Assembly: GCF_036880405.1 (NCBI RefSeq)
Contig: NZ_JBAJJM010000010.1
Coordinates: forward strand, 62,001-126,000
From: Mannheimia indoligenes
GTDB taxonomy: Bacteria; Pseudomonadota; Gammaproteobacteria; Enterobacterales; Pasteurellaceae
Length of the DNA stretch: 64,000 bases
Direction: 5' to 3'
Part shown: one piece after another, positions 14,500 to 22,840 of the stretch
How the letters are laid out: the number at the start of each line of letters is the position of its first letter
Numbering within the stretch: position 1 is the first letter of the stretch
The notes under the pieces: generated by a model
Databases searched by the model: none
The model's input: only the letters and a program-made list of their open reading frames with translations
What the model was told of the DNA's origin: nothing
Position numbers and translations under genes: made by a program

Positions 14500-16881
14500 T
14501 TGTTTGAAGGAAAAGACGAAAAACAACAAAATATTATTGCTAACTTTTTTGAAATTCATTTTTATGAATGGTTTGTTTATACTGAAAAATTTGACATATC
14601 CGTTATTCAGTATGCAATTGAAATCATTAATAATTTTGAAATGTCGTCATTTCAATTAAAACCTGAAACAATGCAAGATATTTTGCAAGAAGTTTATATG
14701 GGTTTAATTCCCAAAGAAATGCGTCATTTGATGGGTGAGTATTTTACGCCTGATTGGGCAGTAGAATTTGTATTGTCCAATGTAGATTATAATGGCAATA
14801 TTGATGAACGAATTTGCGACCCAACTTGTGGTAGCGGTGCATTTTTATTACAAAGTATTAAAAAGATTGCAGAACAAAACCCTTTAAGTGATTTAAATGG
14901 TTTAAATAAAATTACCAGTAATGTGGTGGGATTTGATATTAATCCAATTTCTGCAATTTCCGCCAAAGCCAATTATATTTTGGCATTATTGTCTAATTTT
15001 AAAGGAAATAAAGACGATTTGATTAATCAATCCATTCATATTCCTATTTATATTAGCGATTCTGTTTTAACACCTGTTGTTTATTCTGAACAAAATCAAA
15101 ATAAATTAGTCATAAAAACACATTTGGGTGAATTTGTTTTGCCTAAATTTAATTGTCAAAAAACCGCCAATCAATTTTTGGATATTTTGGGCGAAAATGT
15201 ATTGCGAGCAGACATATCAGGCTTTGGCACAGCAAAAAACTTATTTCAATCAATATTGACAAATCAATTGGGGTTAACTTGTGAAAATGATTTGGCAATT
15301 TCTTTGGTATTATTTGAACAACTTTGCGAATTGCATTCGGCAGGAAAAAATTCATTTTGGGGTAAAATTTTTAAAAATAGTTTTGCTCCAATTATGATTA
15401 ATCAAAAATTTGATTATGTGGTTGGTAATCCGCCTTGGATTAGTTGGAAATCTATGAGCAAAACTTATCGTGAAGGCACGCTAGATGTTTGGCAAAGTTA
15501 TGGCATTTTTGAAAAAAGTGCTTATGATAAAAAAACAACCCACGATGATTTTGCAATGGCAGTAACTTATGTGGCTGTGGATTATTATCTTAAAGACAAT
15601 GGAAAATTGGGGTTTTTATTGCCTGCGTCCTTTATCAAATCATCAAAAGGTGGACAAGGATTTAGAAAATTTAAGATTGTAAGAAATGGGCAAGATGTGC
15701 CATTTTCTGTATATCGTTTAGATGATTTTTCAGAGATTGAACTATTTACCATTAATACAATGGCGATATTTATGCAAAAAAATATTGCAATGCAATATCC
15801 AATGAAAAATTATCATCAATGGCAATATTTAACAAGAAAAATTAAATTTGACAGTCATCAAAAGTGGCATAATGTTAAACAGGTATTGGGACATAAAAAA
15901 TTAACCGCTTTTCCTGTTTCTAATAATGACATTCAGTCATCTTGGATAACATTAGATGAGCATTATCTTGAATTAAGTAAGAGAATTTTAATGCCAAATA
16001 ACCAAAAGCCAAATTATAAGGGCAGAAAAGGCATTGAACCTGCGGGGGCAAAAGGGGTGTATATTTTGGAAAAACCCATTAATCAAAATGGCAAAGCCAA
16101 AATTACCAATGATATTAGCAGGCAACGCAGAAAAGATATTTTGGATAAGGGGTCGCATACTGGTATTGTTGAACCTGATTTGATTTATCCGATGCTTGGT
16201 GGTCGTAATATACAGCGTTGGCGAGTGATGAGCCACGAGTATATGCTCGTGCCACATACCGCTCAACATAAATATGGCATTCCTGAAATTGAATTAATGC
16301 AAGATTATCCATTAACTCATAAATGGCTTGAATTTTATAGAAAAGAATTATTTGATAGCCGAGTTCAAAATGGTAAGTTTTTTGACCCAGAAAAAAATCC
16401 ATTTTACCGCTTGGATAATGTAGGGGAATATACTTATAGCCCTTACAAAGTATTATGGAAAGAACAAACAGGCAGTATGTCAGCAGTGGTTGTTGGAAAT
16501 GCCCAAGAAAGCCTTATGGATTATGATATTGGTTTATTGGGTAAAGATAAAATCATTGTTACTGACTCAAAAGTGTTATTTTTGGCATTGGATAATGAAT
16601 GGGAAGCCTATTATATTGGTGGTATTTTAAATGCCCCGACCATTCGTCATATTATTGACAGTTATGCGGTTAGTACCAATCGGGGTACAGAAGTTTTGGA
16701 TTATTTAAATATCCCAAAATTTAATAAAACCATAAAACTTCATAATGATATTGCCCAGTTATCAAAAACCATTCATCAATATTGCAAAAATTTAACCACA
16801 ACAAATGATTGGCATAAAGATAAAACATTATTGACATATGAAAAAGAGTTAGATGTTTTAATTATTTCATTATTTGAATGA
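14500..16881 (+). CDS. Type IIG restriction-modification enzyme, methylase and specificity part
   Basis: The frame of about 793 residues holds an N6-adenine methyltransferase: MGEYFTPDWAVEF, motif I DPTCGSGAF (residue about 107) and motif IV VVGNPPWISW (about 309). The C-terminal third (LGGRNIQRWRV onward) is a likely target-recognition domain. This is the gamma-type motif order of Eco57I-like enzymes, in which one polypeptide cuts and methylates. No ATG or ribosome site lies near its 5' end; the TTG at 14500 is a poor start, so expression probably depends on readthrough from the upstream frame. Alone it might still methylate if translation starts internally (ATG at about 14641). Confidence 0.8.
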   Translation: MFEGKDEKQQNIIANFFEIHFYEWFVYTEKFDISVIQYAIEIINNFEMSSFQLKPETMQDILQEVYMGLIPKEMRHLMGEYFTPDWAVEFVLSNVDYNGNIDERICDPTCGSGAFLLQSIKKIAEQNPLSDLNGLNKITSNVVGFDINPISAISAKANYILALLSNFKGNKDDLINQSIHIPIYISDSVLTPVVYSEQNQNKLVIKTHLGEFVLPKFNCQKTANQFLDILGENVLRADISGFGTAKNLFQSILTNQLGLTCENDLAISLVLFEQLCELHSAGKNSFWGKIFKNSFAPIMINQKFDYVVGNPPWISWKSMSKTYREGTLDVWQSYGIFEKSAYDKKTTHDDFAMAVTYVAVDYYLKDNGKLGFLLPASFIKSSKGGQGFRKFKIVRNGQDVPFSVYRLDDFSEIELFTINTMAIFMQKNIAMQYPMKNYHQWQYLTRKIKFDSHQKWHNVKQVLGHKKLTAFPVSNNDIQSSWITLDEHYLELSKRILMPNNQKPNYKGRKGIEPAGAKGVYILEKPINQNGKAKITNDISRQRRKDILDKGSHTGIVEPDLIYPMLGGRNIQRWRVMSHEYMLVPHTAQHKYGIPEIELMQDYPLTHKWLEFYRKELFDSRVQNGKFFDPEKNPFYRLDNVGEYTYSPYKVLWKEQTGSMSAVVVGNAQESLMDYDIGLLGKDKIIVTDSKVLFLALDNEWEAYYIGGILNAPTIRHIIDSYAVSTNRGTEVLDYLNIPKFNKTIKLHNDIAQLSKTIHQYCKNLTTTNDWHKDKTLLTYEKELDVLIISLFE

Positions 16882-16888
16882 TGGTATC

Positions 16889-16924
16889 AACACCGTTTGC
16901 AGGAATGTAAGCGGTGTTTTTTAT
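16889..16924 (+). terminator. Degenerate-USS terminator
   Basis: AACACCGTTTGC pairs with GTAAGCGGTGTT with minor mismatch, then T6. It closes the R-M gene. Confidence 0.75.
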
Positions 16925-16942
16925 TGGAATTTTGAAAAATCA

Positions 16943-16961
16943 TTTTCAGGCTGCCTGAAAA
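16943..16961. repeat. Neisserial-DUS palindrome
   Basis: TTTTCAGGCTGCCTGAAAA is a 19-bp perfect palindrome containing AGGCTGCCTGAA, identical in core to the copy at 12965-12981. Confidence 0.75.
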
Positions 16962-16963
16962 CC

Positions 16964-17034
16964 TATCTTTCCATTTCTAAAAACCAACTTTCCAAAAATC
17001 GCCATTCCATTGCCAATTCTAAAATTTTATAATA
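16964..17034 (+). promoter_or_regulatory. Shared 71-bp promoter element, copy C
   Basis: Aligns ungapped with 3780-3850 and 13000-13070: TATCTTTCCATTTC, then ACTTTCCA 20 bp on, GCCATTC, TAAAAT and TATAATA. It drives the nitronate monooxygenase gene. Confidence 0.8.
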
Positions 17035-17067
17035 CCCCCATTTCATTTATTTTAAAGAGAAAATTTT

Positions 17068-18015
17068 ATGAACCGCATTAGCCAAATCCTAAACATCAAA
17101 CACCCCATTGTCCAAGCCCCAATGTCGTGGCTGACGGACGCTCATCTGGTGGCGAGCGTGGCGGACGCAGGCGGACTGGGCTTTTTAGCCCCACACGCAG
17201 GGCAAACGACCAACCCTACTTCCAACGAGGAAGTTTTAGAGCGTATGCGTAACGAAATCCGCAAGGTCAAAGCCTTGACCGATAAGTCTTTTGGCGTGCC
17301 ATTTATGTTGTCGTACGATTTTTCGCTGATTCCTTTAATGGTGGATTTGTTGATTGAAGAAGGCGTGCCTGTGGTGCTGGACAATGGCTGGCTTGACCCC
17401 GAGATTTACGCCAAACTTAAAAACGCTGGCATTAAAATCATCTGCCGTTTGCCCAATCCCAATTTGGCGGACGCACTCAAAGCCCAAGAATTAGGGGCGG
17501 ATATTTTGGTGCTGACGGGCTTTGATGAAGGCGGCACATTGCCAATGAAAGAAGTGGGCAGTTTTAGCGTTTTGGCGGAATTTGTCGGTAAAGTGGATTT
17601 GCCGATTATGCTGGCTGGTGGTATTGCTGATAGAAAAGCGGTTCAGGCTGCCTTAACTTTGGGGGCGGAGGGCGTATGGATTGGTACGGCATTTATCGCC
17701 ACAACTGAATGCCGAAGCCATCAAAAAGTCAAAGAATGGATTGTCAATTCAACAGCTAATGATTTGTTATTGTTCCGCACCGAGCCGTATTATTACCGCT
17801 CTTTGCCAACCGAACTGGCGAGAAAATGCTTTGAAATGAGCGAAAACGGGGCAACCCGTGCTGACATCACCAAGGTGATGAACGCTGGCACAGGAATGCG
17901 TCTGGGTATGCTGGAAGGCGATTTTGACAATGGCTATGTGTCGGTGGGCAATGGCATTTCACAAATCCACAAAATCAAAAGTGTGAAAGAATTGATTCAT
18001 GAGTTGATGGGTTAA
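17068..18015 (+). CDS. Nitronate monooxygenase
   Basis: The 315-residue TIM-barrel FMN protein belongs to the nitronate monooxygenase/2-nitropropane dioxygenase family: HPIVQAPMSWLTDAHLVASVADAGGLGFLAPHAG, FGVPFML, ADILVLTGFDEGG and PIMLAGGIADRKAVQAALTLGAEGVWIGTAF for the phosphate-binding end. Such enzymes oxidise alkyl nitronates (for example propionate-3-nitronate) to carbonyl compounds and nitrite. It has its own promoter and terminator. The same promoter type serves the hydrolase at 3884 and the monooxygenase stump at 13100, suggesting co-regulation. Confidence 0.9.
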   Translation: MNRISQILNIKHPIVQAPMSWLTDAHLVASVADAGGLGFLAPHAGQTTNPTSNEEVLERMRNEIRKVKALTDKSFGVPFMLSYDFSLIPLMVDLLIEEGVPVVLDNGWLDPEIYAKLKNAGIKIICRLPNPNLADALKAQELGADILVLTGFDEGGTLPMKEVGSFSVLAEFVGKVDLPIMLAGGIADRKAVQAALTLGAEGVWIGTAFIATTECRSHQKVKEWIVNSTANDLLLFRTEPYYYRSLPTELARKCFEMSENGATRADITKVMNAGTGMRLGMLEGDFDNGYVSVGNGISQIHKIKSVKELIHELMG

Positions 18016-18028
18016 ATTGGCAAAATCC

Positions 18029-18064
18029 AACACCGTTTAAATGAACATTTGAGCGGTGTTTTTC
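18029..18064 (+). terminator. Degenerate-USS terminator, convergent with nrfG
   Basis: AACACCGTTTAAATG pairs with CATTTGAGCGGTGTT (two G-T pairs), followed by T5. It marks the right edge of the accessory block. Confidence 0.8.
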
Positions 18065-18107
18065 GCTCGTAGTTTGCAACATACCCTAGAAACAATACCA
18101 CTTACAC

Positions 18108-18875
18108 TTATTTCTCCTGTTGCCCTTCCAACATCTGCCTTGCCATTTCCATACTTTGAATAATCGCTCGGCGGTTAATCGCATCATTGTTGCTATCTAG
18201 CACTTTCCGCCAGTAATCAAGTGCTTGTTGGTAGTCATTATTTAGAAAGCCATCCGAAGCCCGCAGTAATAAACTAGCACTTTCATTTTTATCTAAACTC
18301 AAGGCTTCATCAATAATTGCATTAATTTCTACGGTCATTTTCTGTCCGTTATCGTAATAACGGGCAGTGGCAATTGCCCCTAAAATAGCGGCTTTTTTAC
18401 CAAGTAGTTTTTGAGCATTGTCGTAGCAAACTAAGGCGGAGTCGAAGTCATTGCTTAACACATAAGCCTGCCCTAATTCATACCACAGGTCTCCACTATT
18501 GGGATTTTCTCTTAGCTGATTTTGTAGACTGATAATGTAGCGTTCATTTTTTGATGTGCCGTGCTGCTCGCTTACTTGTTGCTGAAAATCTTTGTGGACT
18601 TTCAAGCCTTCTTGTACAACTTGATAACGCCCTGAGAAGGCATAGTAAGCAGTTCCTAACAATAAAATTGCGATAAGTGAAAGCATTGCCATTTTAGCAA
18701 GCGGTCGATTTTTAACGTTATTTTGCAACTCATTTTTTTCAAATTGAGCCTTCTCAAATTGGTAACGCTGCTCTGCCTCACGCTCATATTCTTGCTTCAC
18801 ATCATCTGCAAAATGTTGAGCAAATTTGACCGCCTGTTGATAATTTTCTCTGCTTAATTGATCACGGGTTTCCAT
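18108..18875 (-). CDS. nrfG: NrfG: TPR subunit of the NrfEFG haem lyase
   Basis: The 255-residue protein has a charged cytoplasmic N-terminus, one transmembrane helix (about residues 62-84, MAMLSLIAILLLGTAYYAF) and a periplasmic TPR domain (NPNSGDLWYELGQAYVLSNDFDSALVCYDNAQ). This is the NrfG/CcmI architecture. NrfG with NrfE and NrfF attaches the special CxxCK haem of NrfA. It is the last gene of the nrf operon, 11 bp after nrfF. Confidence 0.85.
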   Translation of the reverse strand: METRDQLSRENYQQAVKFAQHFADDVKQEYEREAEQRYQFEKAQFEKNELQNNVKNRPLAKMAMLSLIAILLLGTAYYAFSGRYQVVQEGLKVHKDFQQQVSEQHGTSKNERYIISLQNQLRENPNSGDLWYELGQAYVLSNDFDSALVCYDNAQKLLGKKAAILGAIATARYYDNGQKMTVEINAIIDEALSLDKNESASLLLRASDGFLNNDYQQALDYWRKVLDSNNDAINRRAIIQSMEMARQMLEGQQEK

Positions 18876-18886
18876 TGAATTTACTC

Positions 18887-19318
18887 TTATTTGGTTCTAT
18901 TTTTTCGAGTTCGCCATAAAATCGCAATAAACAATAAGCCGAACAATCCAACCGGTAAGCCCCAGAGCACCCACGTTTGTGGTGTAAGCGGTGGCTGGTA
19001 ATTCACAAAATTGCCGAAACGTTCAGTCATAATGCGGATAATTTCCTCATTACTTTTGCCTTCATTTACCATTTCGTACACTTCAATCCGCAAGTTATAG
19101 GCGGCAGTTGCGTTTGATTCCACCAAATTTTGGTTTTGGCACTGTAGGCAACGTAAAGAGCGAGCAAGTGAAATCGCCCTTACTCGGTCTGATTCGTTTT
19201 TGAATTGAAAAGTATCTACCATATCCGCTTGGGCGGTATTAATGCCAATACTCATCGTAAATACAAGCGGTAAAATTTTGGCAATTTTTTGCAAAAGTGA
19301 AAATAGGTTAGTTATCAT
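18887..19318 (-). CDS. nrfF: NrfF/CcmH haem lyase subunit
   Basis: The 143-residue product has a signal peptide (ending about AQA), the redox motif LRCLQCQNQNLVESNA, the helical bundle NLRIEVYEMVNEGKSNEEIIRIMTERFGNFVNYQPP and a C-terminal transmembrane helix (WVLWGLPVGLFGLLFIAILW). This is CcmH/NrfF, which presents reduced apocytochrome thiols to the lyase. It lies 3 bp after the DsbE gene. Confidence 0.9.
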   Translation of the reverse strand: MITNLFSLLQKIAKILPLVFTMSIGINTAQADMVDTFQFKNESDRVRAISLARSLRCLQCQNQNLVESNATAAYNLRIEVYEMVNEGKSNEEIIRIMTERFGNFVNYQPPLTPQTWVLWGLPVGLFGLLFIAILWRTRKNRTK

Positions 19319-19321
19319 TCA

Positions 19322-19855
19322 CTATTTTTCCTTCCTAAGAGCCTCTAATCTTGGCATAAAATCTTGGGAGAAATCCGGGTTGTAGCCTTTTTGTTGATAA
19401 CGTACCACGCCGTGTCTATCAATTAAATAGCTCGATGGGGCTGATGAAACTTTAAGCGTTTGAATTAAAAAGCCTTTTTCATAATCATCAATAATCAAGC
19501 TAAACGGATTTCCCCAATTTTGTAATGCTTTAAGAGCATCATTTGGGCGGTCGCCATAAGTTAAACCAACAATCGGCACGCCTTGCTGTTTGAGTTCTAA
19601 TAAAATAGGAAATTCTTTAATACACCAAGTACACCAGCTTGCCCAAACGTTGAGAATATAAGGCTCTTGAGGCAAGCTGTTGTTATTTAAATGAGCATTG
19701 CCATCAAGTAAGTTTTTGCCTACAAATTCAGGGAAAGGCTTACCCTGCCAATCTTCGGTTGGTGAAAGTGTATCTTTATTCATTAACGGCACGGCAAGAA
19801 AGCCCACAATCATTACAAGTATCAAAATAGGAATAAGTAACAATGCTTTTTTCAT
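19322..19855 (-). CDS. dsbE: Thiol:disulfide interchange protein DsbE/CcmG
   Basis: The 177-residue protein has an N-terminal membrane anchor and a thioredoxin fold with NVWASWCTWCIKEFP (CTWC active site) and SSAPSSYLIDRHG as cis-Pro loop. DsbE/CcmG reduces apocytochrome c CxxCH disulfides in the periplasm. It overlaps nrfE by 4 bp (ATGA), indicating coupled translation within the haem-lyase section of the operon. Confidence 0.9.
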   Translation of the reverse strand: MKKALLLIPILILVMIVGFLAVPLMNKDTLSPTEDWQGKPFPEFVGKNLLDGNAHLNNNSLPQEPYILNVWASWCTWCIKEFPILLELKQQGVPIVGLTYGDRPNDALKALQNWGNPFSLIIDDYEKGFLIQTLKVSSAPSSYLIDRHGVVRYQQKGYNPDFSQDFMPRLEALRKEK

Positions 19856-21756
19856 TTTTTATGTTCTCTACGATAGCCGAATAATGCCAAAATGGAGGCA
19901 ATAATCATAATAATACCACCCAGCCAAAGGGCTTGCACATAAGGCTTGTAATGCAGGCGGAAAGCGTATTCTAAATTACCGAATTTATCGCCCATAACAA
20001 TGTAAATATCGTCTAAATAGTGGTGATAAAGCCCGACCTCTGCCATCGTCATCGTACGCACATCGTAATAACGTCTTTCCGGCGTTACTGTTGCAAGCAC
20101 TTTCTCATCTTTACTAATTGAAAATACGGCTTGTTCTGAGGTGTAATTTGGACCAATTAAATCGTGATAATCTTGATATTTGAAGGTAAAACCCGCTAAT
20201 TCCGCCTGTTCATTTGGTTTTAAACGTACGCCGATTTCATCGCCATAATAGCTGTTCATCATCGCTCCAATCACGCAGATCGCAAAGCCGATGTGGGCTA
20301 ATCGCATTGCAAGCGGTTTTATTTTGAACATAAATGGCAAATAAGGGATATGGGTTAAAATAATCCATACCGCGAAACTGATGAACACAATTGGCAGTAG
20401 CACGAAATCAAAATGCGGTCTTTGTGAAATAGAGGTGTAAATTATGCCGAGAGCCAAGCCTACTGCCACAGGGAATAACCATAATTTTACTAAAATCTGT
20501 TTAGTTGGGATCTGTTTCCAGCGTAGCACTACTGCAAATCCCATCACTACCATTAGCAGTAAACTAAGCGGAGCAAAAACACTATTGAAATACGGAGCAC
20601 CAACCGAGATCGATCCCCAATTCATTATGGTAAAGATCATCGGATAAAATGTACCTAACAATACGACACAAGCCGCTACACTAAATAAGCCGTTAATCAG
20701 TAGGAATGCTGTTTCTTTCGAGAGCAAATCAAAACGAACTTTGCCTTGCCATAAATTAGCTCTAAAGGCGAAAAGAGCTAAAGCAACGAAACTGAGGCTA
20801 AAAAAGAGGATAAGAATTGCCATTCCTCTGTCAGGATCAACCGCAAAAGCGTGAACAGATGTTAAAACCCCGGAGCGAACAATAAATGTGCCTAATAAAC
20901 TTAGAGCGAAAGCGAAGATGGCAAGTAAAATTGTCCAGTAGTAGAACACGCCTCGTTGTTGGCTCACAATCAAACTGTGCACTAATGCTGTGCCTAATAA
21001 CCAAGGCATTAATGAGGCATTTTCAACAGGATCCCAGAACCACCAGCCGCCCCAGCCGAGTTCATAATACGCCCACCAAGCTCCTAAAATGATGCCTGCA
21101 GTAAGGAAACCCCACGAGATCATCGTCCACGGGCGGAGCCAACGCATTACTGCCGCATCCATTCCACCGGAAATTAAGGCAGCGACAATCATCGCAAAGC
21201 TAACCGCAAAGCCTACATAGCCTAAGTAAAGTAACGGAGGGTGGAAGATTAAACCAATATCTTGCAACATTGGATTGAGATCTCGCCCTTCCGGTGGAGG
21301 TGGAAAACCTCGCTCGAATGGGCTAGAAACTAACAAGATGAAAAGTAGGAAACCGAGTGAGATCAGCCCTAGCATTACTAGGGTTCGATTAGCAAATAAG
21401 CGGTCAATTTTTTGGGAAAATTTGCAAAATACTGCAGACCAAAGCACAAGAGCAGTGAGCCAAAACAGCATTGAACCTTCGTGTCCACCCCAAGTAGCAG
21501 CAAATTTAAAGAAATCAGGAAGTTGGCTATTGGAATGGGCTGCGACATAGATAACAGAAAAGTCATCTGTCAAAAAAGCATAGACTAAAGCGGAAAAGGA
21601 AATTGTGGTGAAAGCAGCTTGCAAATAAGTAAACAAAGGCGATAACGCCAGCCAATGATATTGCTTGCGTAGCTCTCCCCAAAGTGAAAAACCAATTTGA
21701 AAAACCGCTGAAATTGCAGCCAATAAAAGTGAAAAATAGCCCAGTTCAGGTAGCAT
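19852..21756 (-). CDS. nrfE: NrfE/CcmF haem lyase
   Basis: The 634-residue protein has about 15 transmembrane helices and the tryptophan-rich CcmF/NrfE signature GGWWFWDPVENASLMPWL, preceded by AWWAYYELGWGG. Conserved histidines are visible (TWGGHEGSMLFW, IFHPPLLYLG). It joins haem to apocytochrome NrfA in the periplasm. It starts 136 bp after nrfD behind a GC-rich hairpin, so its expression may be lower than nrfABCD. It could also serve as the only CcmF of the cell if no ccm operon exists elsewhere. Confidence 0.9.
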   Translation of the reverse strand: MLPELGYFSLLLAAISAVFQIGFSLWGELRKQYHWLALSPLFTYLQAAFTTISFSALVYAFLTDDFSVIYVAAHSNSQLPDFFKFAATWGGHEGSMLFWLTALVLWSAVFCKFSQKIDRLFANRTLVMLGLISLGFLLFILLVSSPFERGFPPPPEGRDLNPMLQDIGLIFHPPLLYLGYVGFAVSFAMIVAALISGGMDAAVMRWLRPWTMISWGFLTAGIILGAWWAYYELGWGGWWFWDPVENASLMPWLLGTALVHSLIVSQQRGVFYYWTILLAIFAFALSLLGTFIVRSGVLTSVHAFAVDPDRGMAILILFFSLSFVALALFAFRANLWQGKVRFDLLSKETAFLLINGLFSVAACVVLLGTFYPMIFTIMNWGSISVGAPYFNSVFAPLSLLLMVVMGFAVVLRWKQIPTKQILVKLWLFPVAVGLALGIIYTSISQRPHFDFVLLPIVFISFAVWIILTHIPYLPFMFKIKPLAMRLAHIGFAICVIGAMMNSYYGDEIGVRLKPNEQAELAGFTFKYQDYHDLIGPNYTSEQAVFSISKDEKVLATVTPERRYYDVRTMTMAEVGLYHHYLDDIYIVMGDKFGNLEYAFRLHYKPYVQALWLGGIIMIIASILALFGYRREHKK

Positions 21757-21839
21757 AATAAATCCAAAAAATGACCGCTTGTGAAGGTAAAATAGGACGA
21801 AAATAGATATTTAATTAAGTTCCCATCTTTAGCAAAGAG

Positions 21840-21858
21840 GGGGGCTATATTAGCCCCC
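21840..21858 (-). terminator. Intra-operon GC-rich hairpin between nrfD and nrfE
   Basis: GGGGGCTA and TAGCCCCC form a perfect 8-bp stem with a 3-nt loop. On the minus strand only a short, interrupted T stretch follows, so it is probably a partial terminator or a 3'-end stabilising element for nrfABCD. Confidence 0.5.
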
Positions 21859-21892
21859 ACCCTATTGCTTAAATAATGTTTTAGCTTATCGC

Positions 21893-22840
21893 TTAGCTTG
21901 CAATCGTAAGTTGCCCTGCATAAAGGATAAAGTAACGTAAGCAGAGTACACCGATTAAGTCGAAAATGGAAATTAAAATAATAAATTTCACATTATGTTT
22001 CAAGCGGTGGCTACCAAAAATATTTGCCGTTAATGGAATAGCGATACCAATTAACATTACGCCGATCCAGAATACGCTACCCCAGAAGCCTGAAAGTGCA
22101 TTTGTTAAAGCAAGTGATTTATCTGCCCCACCGAAGTGTAAGCCCACAAAGAATGCCACAATTAAACCTAATTCAGTTACCATAATCGGCACTTCAAATT
22201 TGTGCATAAAGTGGACTTCGTGGCTCTCGCCCGATAATTTACCGGCAAGTAATACCATCAGGAATGTTGCCGCAATACCAGAAGATGCACCGGATGCTAA
22301 GAATAGTGCCGGTAACACAGGGTTGTTTAACATCGGATAGCTGACTAAGGCTGATAGTAGGAAACCTGTGTAAGCCCCTAATACCGCCGCTAACACGAAT
22401 AAGATAAATTCAATTGGTTTTAACAGTTTTGCTTCGGCAAAATCGATCAAGCCCGAAAACATTGGTAGATAACGAGCAATCCAATCTTTAAACATAATTG
22501 CAATCCAAACAACGAGAACTGCCATATAAAGTTGGAATAACATCACCCCCATCGACATTACCGATGAAAAGTTGTAGTTGAACATTAATTTCCAGAATGT
22601 CCAAGGCTTGGTCAAGTGGAAAATAAGTAGCAACAAACCAATGATAGTTGGTAGTGTACCAAGAATTGCCGCACTGCGAATAATCCAGTTTTGGCTTGGT
22701 TTTTCGATTTTTACACCGCTATTACGGTAAGCAATCGCTAACTGTACCGCACCTGATGAAATACCAAGTAGGAATAAATAGATAGCGATGGTGCCGTCCC
22801 AAACAAGGTTTGGGGTTTGGAAAGGTACATATTCATTCAT
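21893..22840 (-). CDS. nrfD: NrfD: membrane quinol dehydrogenase subunit
   Basis: The 315-residue protein has about eight transmembrane helices and matches NrfD/PsrC: WDGTIAIYLFLLGISSGAVQLAIAYR at the N-terminus and LPALFLASGASSGIAATFLMVLLA. With NrfC it passes electrons from menaquinol to the pentahaem NrfB. Its start overlaps the nrfC stop by one base. Confidence 0.95.
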   Translation of the reverse strand: MNEYVPFQTPNLVWDGTIAIYLFLLGISSGAVQLAIAYRNSGVKIEKPSQNWIIRSAAILGTLPTIIGLLLLIFHLTKPWTFWKLMFNYNFSSVMSMGVMLFQLYMAVLVVWIAIMFKDWIARYLPMFSGLIDFAEAKLLKPIEFILFVLAAVLGAYTGFLLSALVSYPMLNNPVLPALFLASGASSGIAATFLMVLLAGKLSGESHEVHFMHKFEVPIMVTELGLIVAFFVGLHFGGADKSLALTNALSGFWGSVFWIGVMLIGIAIPLTANIFGSHRLKHNVKFIILISIFDLIGVLCLRYFILYAGQLTIAS

